Part shown: positions 37,015 to 45,859 of the stretch, in pieces
Layout: the number at the start of each line of letters is the position of its first letter
Numbering within the stretch: position 1 is the stretch's first letter
Source of the DNA: Fischerella thermalis PCC 7521
GTDB lineage: Bacteria; Cyanobacteriota; Cyanobacteriia; Cyanobacteriales; Nostocaceae
Assembly: GCF_000317225.1 (NCBI RefSeq)
Contig: NZ_AJLL01000070.1
Span: 58,256 to 122,255, forward strand
DNA length: 64,000 nt
Direction of reading: 5' to 3'
Notes under the pieces: generated by a model
The model's input: only the letters and a program-made list of their open reading frames with translations
Told to the model about the DNA's origin: nothing
The model's database searches: none
Position numbers and translations under genes: made by a program

Positions 37015-38664
37015 ATGGTCAATTTGGTTTCTGCTAGCTGGGGGAGTACACTCACTCAAACAGACAAGCAACAGCGAATCATCGCTGCAATCGATTTGGG
37101 AACCAATTCTCTGCACATGGTGATTGTGCGGATTGAAGCAACACTACCAGCATTCAGCATTATTGGTAGAGAAAAGGAAACCGTGAGATTGGGCGATCGC
37201 GATCTAGTCACAGGATGCTTAAAAGCAGAAGTGATAGAAAGAGCGATCGCCTGCTTGCGACGTTTCCAAGAAGTTGCTAAAACTCTCAACGCCGAAACAA
37301 TCATTGCTGTAGCAACTAGCGCCGTACGAGAAGCTCCCAATGGAAAGGAGTTTCTACACAAGGTAGAAGCTGAATTGGGTTTGAGCATTGATTTAATTTC
37401 CGGTCCAGAAGAAGCACGACGGATTTATCTGGGTGTACTGTCGGGGATGGAATTTAATAACCAGCCCCACGTAATTGTTGATATTGGTGGCGGTTCCACA
37501 GAAATTATTTTGGGAGATAGTCACCAAGCACGAACTCTTACCAGTACCAAAATAGGTGCAGTTCGCCTCACCAATGAATTAATTAACACTGATCCCATTA
37601 GCAACGCTGAGTTTCAATACCTGCAAGCTTATGCACGAGGGATGTTAGAACGTTCCGTTGAAGAGGTACTGGCAAACCTAGAGTTTGGTGAACACCCGCG
37701 CTTAGTGGGGACTTCCGGTACTATTGAAACTCTGGCAGTAATCAACGCCCGTGAAAAATTGGGTTTTGTTCCCTCAACGCTGAATGGTTATCAGTTCAGC
37801 CTAAAAGACTTGCACGAGTGGGTAAATCGCTTGCGGAAAATGACTAACGTCGAACGGGCGACAATTCCTGGAATGCCGGAAAAACGGTCAGAAGTGATCC
37901 TGGCTGGGGCAATCATATTACAGGAAGCAATGAATCTGTTGGGGCTAGAGTCGATTACAGTCTGTGAACGCGCCCTGCGTGAAGGCGTGATTGTCGACTG
38001 GATGCTCACCCACGGATTAATTGAAGACCGCCTGCGCTACCAAAGTTCGGTGCGTCAGCGCAGTGTTCTCAAAACTGGTAAGAAATACCATGTCAACTTA
38101 GAACATAGCGATCGCGTTGCTATCTTTGCCTTGAGTATATTTGATCAAACCCAAGGTATACTCCATAACTGGGGAGCCGAAGAAAGACAACTTCTTTGGG
38201 CTGCGGCAATCCTACACAATTGTGGACATTTTGTCAGCCATGACTCTCACCACAAACATTCATATTATTTAATTCGCAATGGCGAATTACTTGGCTATAC
38301 CGAAACCGAAATGGAAATCATCGCCAATATCGCCCGTTATCATCGCAAATCTCCGCCTAAGAAAAAGCATGAAAATTTTCGCAATTTGGTGCATAAAGAA
38401 CACCGACAAATTGTTAGTCAGTTGAGTGCAATTCTCAGACTAGCAGTTGCTTTAGATCGTCGGCAAATAGGAGCAATTCAGCGATTGCAATGTGAATTTA
38501 TTCCAGCTACACGAGAATTAAAAATGCAAATTTTCCCGTCTCGTCCTGATGATGAATGCTCCTTAGAACTCTGGAGTTTGGATTATAAAAAGGGAGTATT
38601 TGAGTCAGAATTCGGTGTGAAATTAGTAGCAACTTTGGAAGAACCTGCTGTTGTAGTTGGTTAG
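37015..38664 (+). CDS. ppx: Exopolyphosphatase / guanosine pentaphosphatase (Ppx/GppA)
   Basis: 549 residues. The ASKHA-fold N-terminal part has IAAIDLGTNSLHMVIVRI (about 22-39) and VDIGGGSTEIILG (about 158-170). The C-terminal half has an HD-like helical domain with ILHNCGHFVSHDSHHKHSYY (about 400-419). It hydrolyses inorganic polyphosphate from its end and possibly pppGpp. Length is as in cyanobacterial Ppx. ATG start. Its 3' end faces the kinase gene across a region with two double-hairpin repeats. Confidence 0.93.
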   Translation: MVNLVSASWGSTLTQTDKQQRIIAAIDLGTNSLHMVIVRIEATLPAFSIIGREKETVRLGDRDLVTGCLKAEVIERAIACLRRFQEVAKTLNAETIIAVATSAVREAPNGKEFLHKVEAELGLSIDLISGPEEARRIYLGVLSGMEFNNQPHVIVDIGGGSTEIILGDSHQARTLTSTKIGAVRLTNELINTDPISNAEFQYLQAYARGMLERSVEEVLANLEFGEHPRLVGTSGTIETLAVINAREKLGFVPSTLNGYQFSLKDLHEWVNRLRKMTNVERATIPGMPEKRSEVILAGAIILQEAMNLLGLESITVCERALREGVIVDWMLTHGLIEDRLRYQSSVRQRSVLKTGKKYHVNLEHSDRVAIFALSIFDQTQGILHNWGAEERQLLWAAAILHNCGHFVSHDSHHKHSYYLIRNGELLGYTETEMEIIANIARYHRKSPPKKKHENFRNLVHKEHRQIVSQLSAILRLAVALDRRQIGAIQRLQCEFIPATRELKMQIFPSRPDDECSLELWSLDYKKGVFESEFGVKLVATLEEPAVVVG

Positions 38665-38690
38665 CTAGTTTGTTTATTGAGTCCAACCGA

Positions 38691-38744
38691 CAGCCTGGGA
38701 TTTAAATCCCAGGCTGATAGCTGAAGTCGTCTCAAGACGACTAT
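38691..38744 (-). repeat. Double-hairpin repeat, copy 3
   Basis: On the minus strand: AGTCGTC-TTGA-GACGACT, spacer TCAGCTATCA, GCCTGGGATTTAAATCCCAG. It lies 27 bp after the ppx stop, so it is probably a terminator or processed 3' structure. Stems differ from copies 1 and 2 by paired changes. Confidence 0.8.
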
Positions 38745-38947
38745 AAGCATTCCTAAATTATTCGTGAACAACAAGCTCCCCGACTTCTTGTAGAAGTCAG
38801 GGAGGTAGGGAGGTGAGTCTCTCAATTTTCAGAATTCCTACACGGGTTGCTATAGATGGATAATGTTATACCAATTTGAAAAAAGAATGCGACATATTCC
38901 TTGGTGGGGGAACCCTAACTGGGGTGTCCTTACGGATGATTAATGTT

Positions 38948-39000
38948 TAGTCTACTTTAGTAGACTTTTGCTATTAGCCTCAGAATAAATTCTGAGGCTG
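38948..39000 (+). repeat. Double-hairpin repeat, copy 2
   Basis: AGTCTAC-TTTA-GTAGACT, spacer TTTGCTATTA, GCCTCAGAAT...ATTCTGAGGC. It ends 16 bp before the stop of the convergent kinase gene. It is in inverted orientation to copy 3, so the two flank the convergent intergenic region symmetrically. Confidence 0.8.
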
Positions 39001-39015
39001 AGGTGAGATTTCTGA

Positions 39016-40335
39016 TTACAGTCCTAACCAATCTTTGATTTCTTTAATCAACCATTGCTGTTCTACATCAGCTATTTCCGGACTAAATGCACCAAATTTG
39101 TATTTTTGAACTCCAGCTTCAATACTAACTGCCATCAAGGGTTTATTATTCAAAGAAATTGTTTCACGGCTGACACAGACATCGTGAATAGCTGCAGTAT
39201 TTCCTCGCTTTCTACGATAGCATTGACCAAATAATTCCCACTCCATGAAAAAATATTTATGATCAAAACGAATATATACTTCTCCAAAAGCAGGAAATAA
39301 CAACATACTCAGTGGTAACAACCCAGCTATCCAATGAATTAAGAGAAAAGGATGGAAAACACCTTTTGTAAACAAAAGAAGAATTCCATACCATAGACTC
39401 ACAAAAAATAATAAAAAGCTATCAGAAGATTGTATACCTCGTGCTGGAATTTTAATTGCTAGATAACTGGTCGTTTTTTTGAGATGAATTCGGCTACCAT
39501 GAGGTTGAGAAACTACACCAGAAGAGTGAGTAGTGAGGCGATTGTTGAGACTTTCTAAAGCTTGATGTGCTGTTTGAAATCTTTGCTCTACATCGGGTTC
39601 CGTGAGTGCTGCTAACCACCTTGTAAAATGAGGGCTTAAATTAGTGCGATCGCTAAATTGAATCCGCATGTTTCGTTGGGGTAAATCTGCGGGAGAAATA
39701 CCTGTAACTAAATGAATTAATGTTGCTCCTAAAGCATAAAGATCAGAAGCAGGAACTGCTCGACCACCAAATTGTTCGATGGGTGCATATCCATAAGTTC
39801 CTACTACTGTAAATGTAGCTCCTTGGGCTGTAGCTCGGTCTTGTACCGCACCAAAATCAACTAAATATACTTGTTTGTCTTCACCCAAAATTAAATTACT
39901 TGGTTTGATATCACGATGTAAAACATGGGGAATTAAAGAGTGTAAATAAATCAAAATTTCTAAGACATCACAAGCAATTTTTCGGACTTTTTCCTCAGAA
40001 AACTTCTGTCGTTGATTCAGTAATTCTTTGAGAGATAAACCAGGAATATATTGTTGAACTAAAGCAAACCAAAGAATACGATCATCAATAGAAAAATAAT
40101 CGCGATACTTGGGAATCCGGGGATGACTTAGTTGTTTAAGTACATCCGCTTCTCGCTCAAACAATTTCAGATCATCCCACTGTACCTGATCACCAAACCC
40201 CAAGAACTTGACTATCACTAATTCTGCTGGTTGAGTTGCGATATCCTCAGCTAACCAGGTTTGACGACCTGCATTTTGTCCCAACTTTTGTTTGAGTTGG
40301 TAGCGGTCACGCAATACTTGCCCCGCTTCAAGCAT
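39016..40335 (-). CDS. Eukaryotic-type serine/threonine protein kinase with membrane segments
   Basis: 439 residues. The kinase domain (about 10-265) has a glycine-loop-like LGQNAGRQTWLAE, the Lys in VIVKFLG, the catalytic HRDIKPSNLIL (about 140-150), DFGAVQ (about 160-165) and an APE-like YAPIEQFGG. After about 300 there are two hydrophobic segments (310-350) and a short conserved C-terminal domain that is probably cytoplasmic. The substrate is unknown. It differs from PASTA-type kinases in lacking an external domain. ATG start. Confidence 0.9.
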   Translation of the reverse strand: MLEAGQVLRDRYQLKQKLGQNAGRQTWLAEDIATQPAELVIVKFLGFGDQVQWDDLKLFEREADVLKQLSHPRIPKYRDYFSIDDRILWFALVQQYIPGLSLKELLNQRQKFSEEKVRKIACDVLEILIYLHSLIPHVLHRDIKPSNLILGEDKQVYLVDFGAVQDRATAQGATFTVVGTYGYAPIEQFGGRAVPASDLYALGATLIHLVTGISPADLPQRNMRIQFSDRTNLSPHFTRWLAALTEPDVEQRFQTAHQALESLNNRLTTHSSGVVSQPHGSRIHLKKTTSYLAIKIPARGIQSSDSFLLFFVSLWYGILLLFTKGVFHPFLLIHWIAGLLPLSMLLFPAFGEVYIRFDHKYFFMEWELFGQCYRRKRGNTAAIHDVCVSRETISLNNKPLMAVSIEAGVQKYKFGAFSPEIADVEQQWLIKEIKDWLGL

Positions 40336-40415
40336 GGATAAATACTCCAGTCAAGTGATTTAATATCAATGTAACAAATTTTTAGAAAATAAATGGTAAA
40401 TTCACTGAATAACTA

Positions 40416-40485
40416 AGACGTAGCAATGCTACGTCTGGTCATACCCGTGAATTGTAAATTCATATCTTGATTCAGCAACGCCAAT
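40416..40485. repeat. Dispersed repeat C, copy 1
   Basis: A palindrome AGACGTAGCAATGCTACGTCT (21 bp, hyphenated centre) is followed by ATACCCGTGAATTGTAAATT and CATATCTTGATTCAGCAACG. Copies at 45580-45651 and 55931-55985. It lies upstream of the kinase start. Confidence 0.8.
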
Positions 40486-40491
40486 TTATCT

Positions 40492-40611
40492 GTGATATCG
40501 ACTTTGGTTAATCAAATAAAAAATCTCACAAGAATAGCCCCTCTCCTTGGCAAGGAGAGGGGGGGTGAGGTGAAACGGGAATTATAAGTAATCATGCGAA
40601 CTTGATATCAG
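40492..40611. mobile_element. MITE-like element, family A copy 4 (tentative)
   Basis: Left end TGATATCGACTTTGGTTAAT. The right end, inverted, reads CTGATATCAAGTTCGCATGA. The ends match those of copies 1-3 loosely. The interior here is a CCCTCTCC/GGAGAGGGG hairpin (40541-40571) rather than heptamers. Confidence 0.4.
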
Positions 40612-40677
40612 ATATTAATAACTATTAAATTCTGAAAAGAGGGATTGAATTTCATCCCTCTTATTCCCAATTTATGG

Positions 40678-42594
40678 CTAGCTAACTAGTTCCTTGACTT
40701 TCTTGATAATGCTATCAGGATCTAGTCCCTGATAGGGGAACTGTTCCCACAATCCACCACAACCTTCTTTATGAATACCCAAGTGAGCAAATTTTGGTGT
40801 CAGTCCGCGTTCTAGTAACCAGGAACCGAAGCGGCTACCCAAACCTGTGCGGCGGTTGAGTGCTTCTACAACCAAGACAAAGGGTGCTTTACCAACTTTA
40901 GCTAGCATCTCTTCATCAATAACGTTGAGTGTCGGCTTATTGATCAAACCAACATCAATTCCTTGCTGTTTGAGTTTTTCGACAGCATCGAGGGCGCGAT
41001 ACAAACCATCACCAAAGCTGATAATATAACCAGCAGTTCCTTCCCGCACAACTTCATCTTTCCCAGGAACAAAGGTGTAACCTTCGCCATAGAAGTTCTT
41101 ACCATTTTCATCTAAAATCTGGGGAACTTTCGAGCGGGTAGAGTAGATAAATCTTAACCCAGGGTCAAAAAATACTGCTTCCACGCAGGCTTTCATCTGA
41201 CCAGCATCGGCTGGAAAATACAACCGTGTTTCATAGCCGTCGTCTAAGCCGTTGTCAGCGAACATATTATTTAGACCAAAATGGCAGGTGTTGTCTGCCA
41301 TGTCGTCTACACCGCAGTGAGAAAAGTGACACAGGACGTTGGAATAGTTCAACCGCGCCATAGTGATTTCGGAAATACACATTTCCAAAAAGGCGCTAAA
41401 AGTTCCGAAAATGCCTTGCTTGCCTTTTTCCATACCGAAGCCGGCGGCGGCGGAGAAGTTACCCCGTTCCATAATGCCAGAAGCGACAAAAATATCTGGA
41501 TAGGCATCATGAATTTTTTTCAAACCGCAGGAACCTTCGAGGTCACTATCGATACACATGACCTTTTCTTTACGTTCTTCGGGACTCATGCGGCTGAGGA
41601 CAGATACCACAGCATCACCGAAGACATTGCGGTTAGAATCCCATTTTTCACTCACACCCAGAAAAGTGTAGGGTAGTTTGGGTTTTTGGATGTTCTTGAG
41701 GTATTCGACAGCTGCGGTTTGTCCGTGCTTTTCTAAGTAGGCGATCGCTTTATCGACTGGAATCACATCATGACCGTGGGTTGATCCCTCAATACCATCG
41801 ATCCCTACAGCCATTTTTCGCTTGTTGACTAAAGCAATTGGACCATCGGTAGTTACTGCTTCGCAAATGCGACGGTATAAATCATCTATGTCTTCCGGAT
41901 CTCCCACACTGACGTTAACTCCGTGACCTGTGAGGGTTTTAGCAACACTAAAACCAGGCAGATACTCAGAAGGATGTCCAGCAATGGTGACATCATTATC
42001 ATCAATGATCAGTTTGACATTGAGATTCTTTGCAACTGCCAAGCGTGCTGCTTCCGCATCATTACCTTCTTGCTGTGAACCATCAGAACCAAGGCAAATC
42101 ACCACTTTGCCTGGATTGGCCATTGCCACCCCATTAATGTAGGGCCAAAGGTGTCCTAAACGCCCAGAACTAAATTTGACACCAGGTGTCAATCCCAACT
42201 CTGGATGTCCAGGTAATCGAGAATGGGCTTCACGATAGTGAGCAAGTTGCTCAAAAGGTAGATCACCATGCAGGGCAGCCATGAGATACTGAGTAGCAAC
42301 TCGGTGTCCTGCTTCATCAAAGAAAATCGGTACAAATTTATCTGGTGCGCCTCTAAATAGTGCATCCAGAATGACCACCTCTGGCACTGTGTCGTAAGGA
42401 CCACCAGTATGCCCACCTACACCCCTAGCTGCTCCCGTTGCTGTGAAGAAAACAATTGCATCACGGCATAGCTGAATATTAGCTTTGAGGGTTTGGCGCT
42501 GCTCATCGGTGAGGGTAGGATTCCTTGGGTCTAATGCCAGGGGCTTGTAGGCTCCTAAATCAATCGGAAAGCTACGTTCTACAACATTAGTCAT
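40678..42594 (-). CDS. Transketolase-like thiamine diphosphate enzyme
   Basis: About 638 residues from MTNVVERSFPIDL, full length for a transketolase. The thiamine-diphosphate site is GSDGSQQEGNDAEAARLAVA ... IIDDNDVTIAG (about 166-205). HTGGPYDTVPEV (about 60-71) replaces the usual substrate loop. The Pyr domain (about 315-480) and C-terminal domain are present. The sequence is divergent from the Calvin-cycle transketolase, so it is probably a second paralogue with a different ketose or acyl substrate. A 7-codon longer frame exists. It is divergent from the BrkB gene. Confidence 0.82.
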   Translation of the reverse strand: MTNVVERSFPIDLGAYKPLALDPRNPTLTDEQRQTLKANIQLCRDAIVFFTATGAARGVGGHTGGPYDTVPEVVILDALFRGAPDKFVPIFFDEAGHRVATQYLMAALHGDLPFEQLAHYREAHSRLPGHPELGLTPGVKFSSGRLGHLWPYINGVAMANPGKVVICLGSDGSQQEGNDAEAARLAVAKNLNVKLIIDDNDVTIAGHPSEYLPGFSVAKTLTGHGVNVSVGDPEDIDDLYRRICEAVTTDGPIALVNKRKMAVGIDGIEGSTHGHDVIPVDKAIAYLEKHGQTAAVEYLKNIQKPKLPYTFLGVSEKWDSNRNVFGDAVVSVLSRMSPEERKEKVMCIDSDLEGSCGLKKIHDAYPDIFVASGIMERGNFSAAAGFGMEKGKQGIFGTFSAFLEMCISEITMARLNYSNVLCHFSHCGVDDMADNTCHFGLNNMFADNGLDDGYETRLYFPADAGQMKACVEAVFFDPGLRFIYSTRSKVPQILDENGKNFYGEGYTFVPGKDEVVREGTAGYIISFGDGLYRALDAVEKLKQQGIDVGLINKPTLNVIDEEMLAKVGKAPFVLVVEALNRRTGLGSRFGSWLLERGLTPKFAHLGIHKEGCGGLWEQFPYQGLDPDSIIKKVKELVS

Positions 42595-42732
42595 GACTGA
42601 TTTTCCTTGATTCACTCATTGCCATCATACATTTGTTGAGATAGACAGTTGAACAATGAAGGATCAAAAGTCAAGTGTCAATCGTCATTTGTGTTTTGTT
42701 GATCCTCTCCCTTGTCCCCAATCCCCGATCCC

Positions 42733-43617
42733 ATGTTCTCCACTCGCTTTATCCGTTTCTTTCGCCATCTCAACTTTCAGGTTCTCCAACAAGTTGTCAA
42801 AGAAAGTGGCGAACACAGATTACCTGGTTTAGCTGCGGAAATGGCTTATAACAACTTGCTAGCCTTATTTCCAACCTTAGCGGCTGTTCTCACAACTATT
42901 GGGATGTTGAATATTTCTCAAGATCAAGTTGATGCTTTAGCTCACCAAGTACTTAATTTTGCCCCAGAACAAGTTCCACTGCTACTAAAAGAATTTACTG
43001 GACAGATAAAACTACCTCAAAGTAGAGAAGTAGTTTATATTAGCTTTCTCGTTTCCCTCTGGCTTGCTTCTGGAGCAACTAGTGCAGCTATGAACGCCAT
43101 GGATGAGATTTATCAGATTCCACCAAATCTCAAACAACCTTTTTGGAAAGCAAAGTTAATTTCTTTGCTCCTGACAATTGCTACCATTGGTTTAGTTTTA
43201 ACTGCTTCTTTGTTAGTATTTATCAGTGACCTGATTGTGCAATTTGTATTAGATAGTACACAAATATTTGGAGCAATATTTTTATCTGCTTGGTCTTGGT
43301 TGCGTTGGCTTTTGACCTTGATGATTATCGCTTATGCGTTTAGCATTATTTATCGTCATGGCCCTAGTCAATGGTTTAACGGTACTCCTATTATGCCTGG
43401 AGCAATTATTGGAGCTTTGTTGTGGGCAGGTGTTTCTAAATTATTTCGAGTCTATGTCAGCAATTTCGGAAACTATAATTTGACCTATGGAGCTTTGAGT
43501 GCAGGGATTGTGTTGCTGTTGTGGCTCAATCTCAGTTCTTTGGTTCTACTAATAGGGGCGCAGTTAAATGTCACTGTGGGTAAAGCAATGAGAGCTAATA
43601 ATCACAATTATTTTTAA
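42733..43617 (+). CDS. YihY/BrkB-family inner-membrane protein
   Basis: About 294 residues with six membrane helices. Family signatures are LAAEMAYNNLLALFPTLAAV (about 33-52), the WLASGATSAAMNAMDEIYQI region (about 115-134) and the C-terminal YNLTYGALSAGIVLLLWLNL (about 250-269). Often mislabelled ribonuclease BN; the real role is unknown, possibly envelope transport. The frame opens with TTG at 42712, but ATG at 42733 matches the family start. Confidence 0.9.
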   Translation: MFSTRFIRFFRHLNFQVLQQVVKESGEHRLPGLAAEMAYNNLLALFPTLAAVLTTIGMLNISQDQVDALAHQVLNFAPEQVPLLLKEFTGQIKLPQSREVVYISFLVSLWLASGATSAAMNAMDEIYQIPPNLKQPFWKAKLISLLLTIATIGLVLTASLLVFISDLIVQFVLDSTQIFGAIFLSAWSWLRWLLTLMIIAYAFSIIYRHGPSQWFNGTPIMPGAIIGALLWAGVSKLFRVYVSNFGNYNLTYGALSAGIVLLLWLNLSSLVLLIGAQLNVTVGKAMRANNHNYF

Positions 43618-44039
43618 CTCCCACTAACCTTGCCATGAAAATATCAATCTTCTTACACCCTTACAACACTACACCCATTTTCAAGACAGTGATTCGCTGA
43701 AATAGAGGAATTATGATTATTTCAACTATTTATGAAATAAAATCTTCCAAATTGAGTCAATTAGCTGAGTTTAATTGCATATTGTTGCTCTAGAAGCAAG
43801 AAATTTTTATTTATCTATTCAGATGAAGAATAAAATGATAAGTTTTTCTAACTTATGTATTGATGATCCATAGGAATGAGTTACTGACGAAAACTAATAA
43901 TTACTTAATATTTATATAAATACTTTTTAGTAAGATGGTATATCATTAACGGAACACCAATGTCTAAAATAATTCATAATTATTGGCAAGGTGACTACTA
44001 AATTCTTGCTTTTAGGTAGCAAAGGAGCTAATTAAATAG
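43618..44039. other. Intergenic region, nothing recognised
   Basis: 422 bp of AT-rich sequence between the BrkB gene and the small ORF at 44040. No open frame of note, no repeat family member and no hairpin was recognised. A good Shine-Dalgarno sequence (AAAGGAGC) sits at its right end, 10 or so bases before the ATG at 44040. Confidence 0.5.
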
Positions 44040-44318
44040 ATGAGTTACTACGACTTTGACAACCATTTTTGGTCTCCACAACAAGTTTGTTGTCAATCGA
44101 AAGTATCGAATTTTAAGAGAAAAATAAATAAAAAATTTACTACTAAAATAGTATTGTTTGGGATTTTTGTTTTAGCATCTACTGCTATTTCGGCTACAGT
44201 ATTAATCAAGAATCAAGCTGCTAATAATAACTATACTTATGGCAATAGCTCTGAAACTGCATGTATTGTTTTAAGACGCGAAACATTCCGTATGTATTGT
44301 TCTCTACCACAGCGGTGA
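44040..44318 (+). CDS. Small single-span membrane protein, unknown function
   Basis: 92 residues. ATG preceded by AAAGGAG at proper spacing, which supports translation. There is a cytoplasmic-type basic stretch (NFKRKINKKFTTK, about 23-35), one membrane helix (about 36-55, IVLFGIFVLASTAISATVLI) and a short tail with two Cys. No family is recognised. It converges on the STAND-TPR pseudogene, 32 bp apart, so it may itself be a shortened gene. Confidence 0.5.
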   Translation: MSYYDFDNHFWSPQQVCCQSKVSNFKRKINKKFTTKIVLFGIFVLASTAISATVLIKNQAANNNYTYGNSSETACIVLRRETFRMYCSLPQR

Positions 44319-44350
44319 TAGTATTTTGGATTGGTTTTTACAGAAATGTT

Positions 44351-45571
44351 TCAAATTGTATGAAAAGAACTAACCAAAATCATTCCATCCATAGAGAACA
44401 TCAAGACATTTGTGACCAACGTCTTGACGTTGTTTATGAACACGACAACATTTATACTATTTATACTTAAAGCTTGATTGTAATCAGCGATCGCTAAATC
44501 ATATTTACCTTGTCTGTGGTAGGCGATCCCTCTATTTATATATGCATGAATATTTTTACTAATACCAATAGCCTGAGTGTAATTAGTGATGGCTTGGTCG
44601 TATTTGCCTTGTCTGTAGTAAGCAATACCTCTATTTATATAAGCATTAATATTGCGAGGATTTTTACTAATCACTCGATTGTAATTCTGAATCACTTTTT
44701 GTTGATCACCTTTATTTGTTTTTTCCTTCACCCTCGTGTAGAAGTCTTCAGTAGCGATCGCCACGGGTACAGGAGGTTTAATTTGGCGATCTTGTTGAGT
44801 GCTAACTGTGGTTGTCGTGGAAACCAACACCGGGGGACAGGGAGTTGGAGGGATTTGCGGTGTGACTAAAGATAGGCGATCGCTACTATGAGATTGTTGA
44901 GAACTACAACTTTGAGCGGTCAAGGACTCTCTTTGAACAACGATAGCAATAAGACCCAATAAACTAAAACCAAAAATAAAACTTCCACGTAAGACAAAGT
45001 TTTTGTGTTTTTGCACAACACTCTGCTAAACAAACTCTGTTTCCACCTGGTTTAACCAATTGTGATCAGAATTCAGTATCTGTCTGAGCAAGTCAAGACA
45101 CGGATCAGCATTCCAGAGATATTTGGCTTTCGGATGCTTTTTCCACTCCATCGCTGCAGGTGTCAACCGCCTTTGTAGAATTAAACTTTCGTGATTTTTT
45201 TGTTTCCATTCCAGCAGTTTCTGCCATCCTTGTAACAAAGCATCATCAGCTAGTTCTACATAAGCTTGACCTTCATTATTTTGTCCTCTCACCAACAAGC
45301 CTACCTCACAAAAGCGCTGAATCACTTCTTGGACTTGAATATTTGCTGGTTCTGAGTACTCCAATTCCGATAAGGGGACTCGTCTGCTGCTTAACTTTCC
45401 ATCACTCACAGCGATCATTCGCAGCATAACATTGCGGATAATTCGCTCGTAGGATTTATGCTGTTGGACTAATATCGTATATTCACTATCAGCTTTTTGA
45501 ACAAGACTTGACACCACCCCACCCATTGCTTTGTAGTCTTCCTGGAAATAATAATTGCATATATTACCCAC
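44351..45571 (-). pseudogene. Decayed STAND NTPase-TPR protein gene with in-frame TAG
   Basis: Two open frames (45026-45571 and 44351-45016) are in the same reading frame, parted by a single TAG at 45026-45028. Read through, the junction is ETEFV-stop-QSVVQKHKN, matching the linker after the STAND module in cyanobacterial proteins. The first part holds the end of the STAND region (DYKAMGGVVSSLVQKADSEY, LLQGWQKLLEWKQ, LQRRLTPAAMEWKKHP). The second has a membrane helix and two TPR units (INRGIAYYRQGKYDQAITNY and its repeat). The NTPase domain is missing upstream, where a dispersed repeat begins at 45580. The C-terminus drifts off after a third partial TPR. Confidence 0.82.
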
Positions 45572-45579
45572 ACACCGCA

Positions 45580-45651
45580 GTAGAGACGTAGCAACGCTAC
45601 GTCTCTACACACCCGTAAATTGTAAATTCATATTTTGATTTAGCAACGCCA
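45580..45651. repeat. Dispersed repeat C, copy 2
   Basis: Begins with a long palindrome (arms GTAGAGACGTAGC / GCTACGTCTCTAC, 45580-45608), followed by ACACCCGTAAATTGTAAATT and ATTTTGATTTAGCAACGCC. It abuts the broken 5' end of the STAND pseudogene. Confidence 0.85.
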
Positions 45652-45775
45652 TATTTTTTATTTAACTGCTAAAAGCAAAAAACAAAATAACCAATTTATT
45701 TAAAAGTATTCAAGTATGGCTGTGTAATTTTAACGAAAACTTTAATTCTTTGAATAAAGCAAATATAAATGGCTC

Positions 45776-45833
45776 TAATGCACACCGATAACTCATCTGT
45801 GTTTATCGGTGTGCATCTATCTGTGTTCGTTAA
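45776..45833. repeat. Hairpin repeat (ACACCGAT family)
   Basis: The arms ATGCACACCGATAA and TTATCGGTGTGCAT are perfect inverse complements around a short loop, followed by CTATCTGTGTTCGTTAAC. It lies in the 3' region of the nitrogenase-associated gene and could act as its terminator. Confidence 0.8.
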
Positions 45834-45859
45834 CTAAATCACATCCCCACTACAAAAAA

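Noticed and set aside
41281..41676. 131-codon plus-strand frame
   Set aside because: It is antisense to the transketolase-like gene, whose frame is fully supported by motifs.
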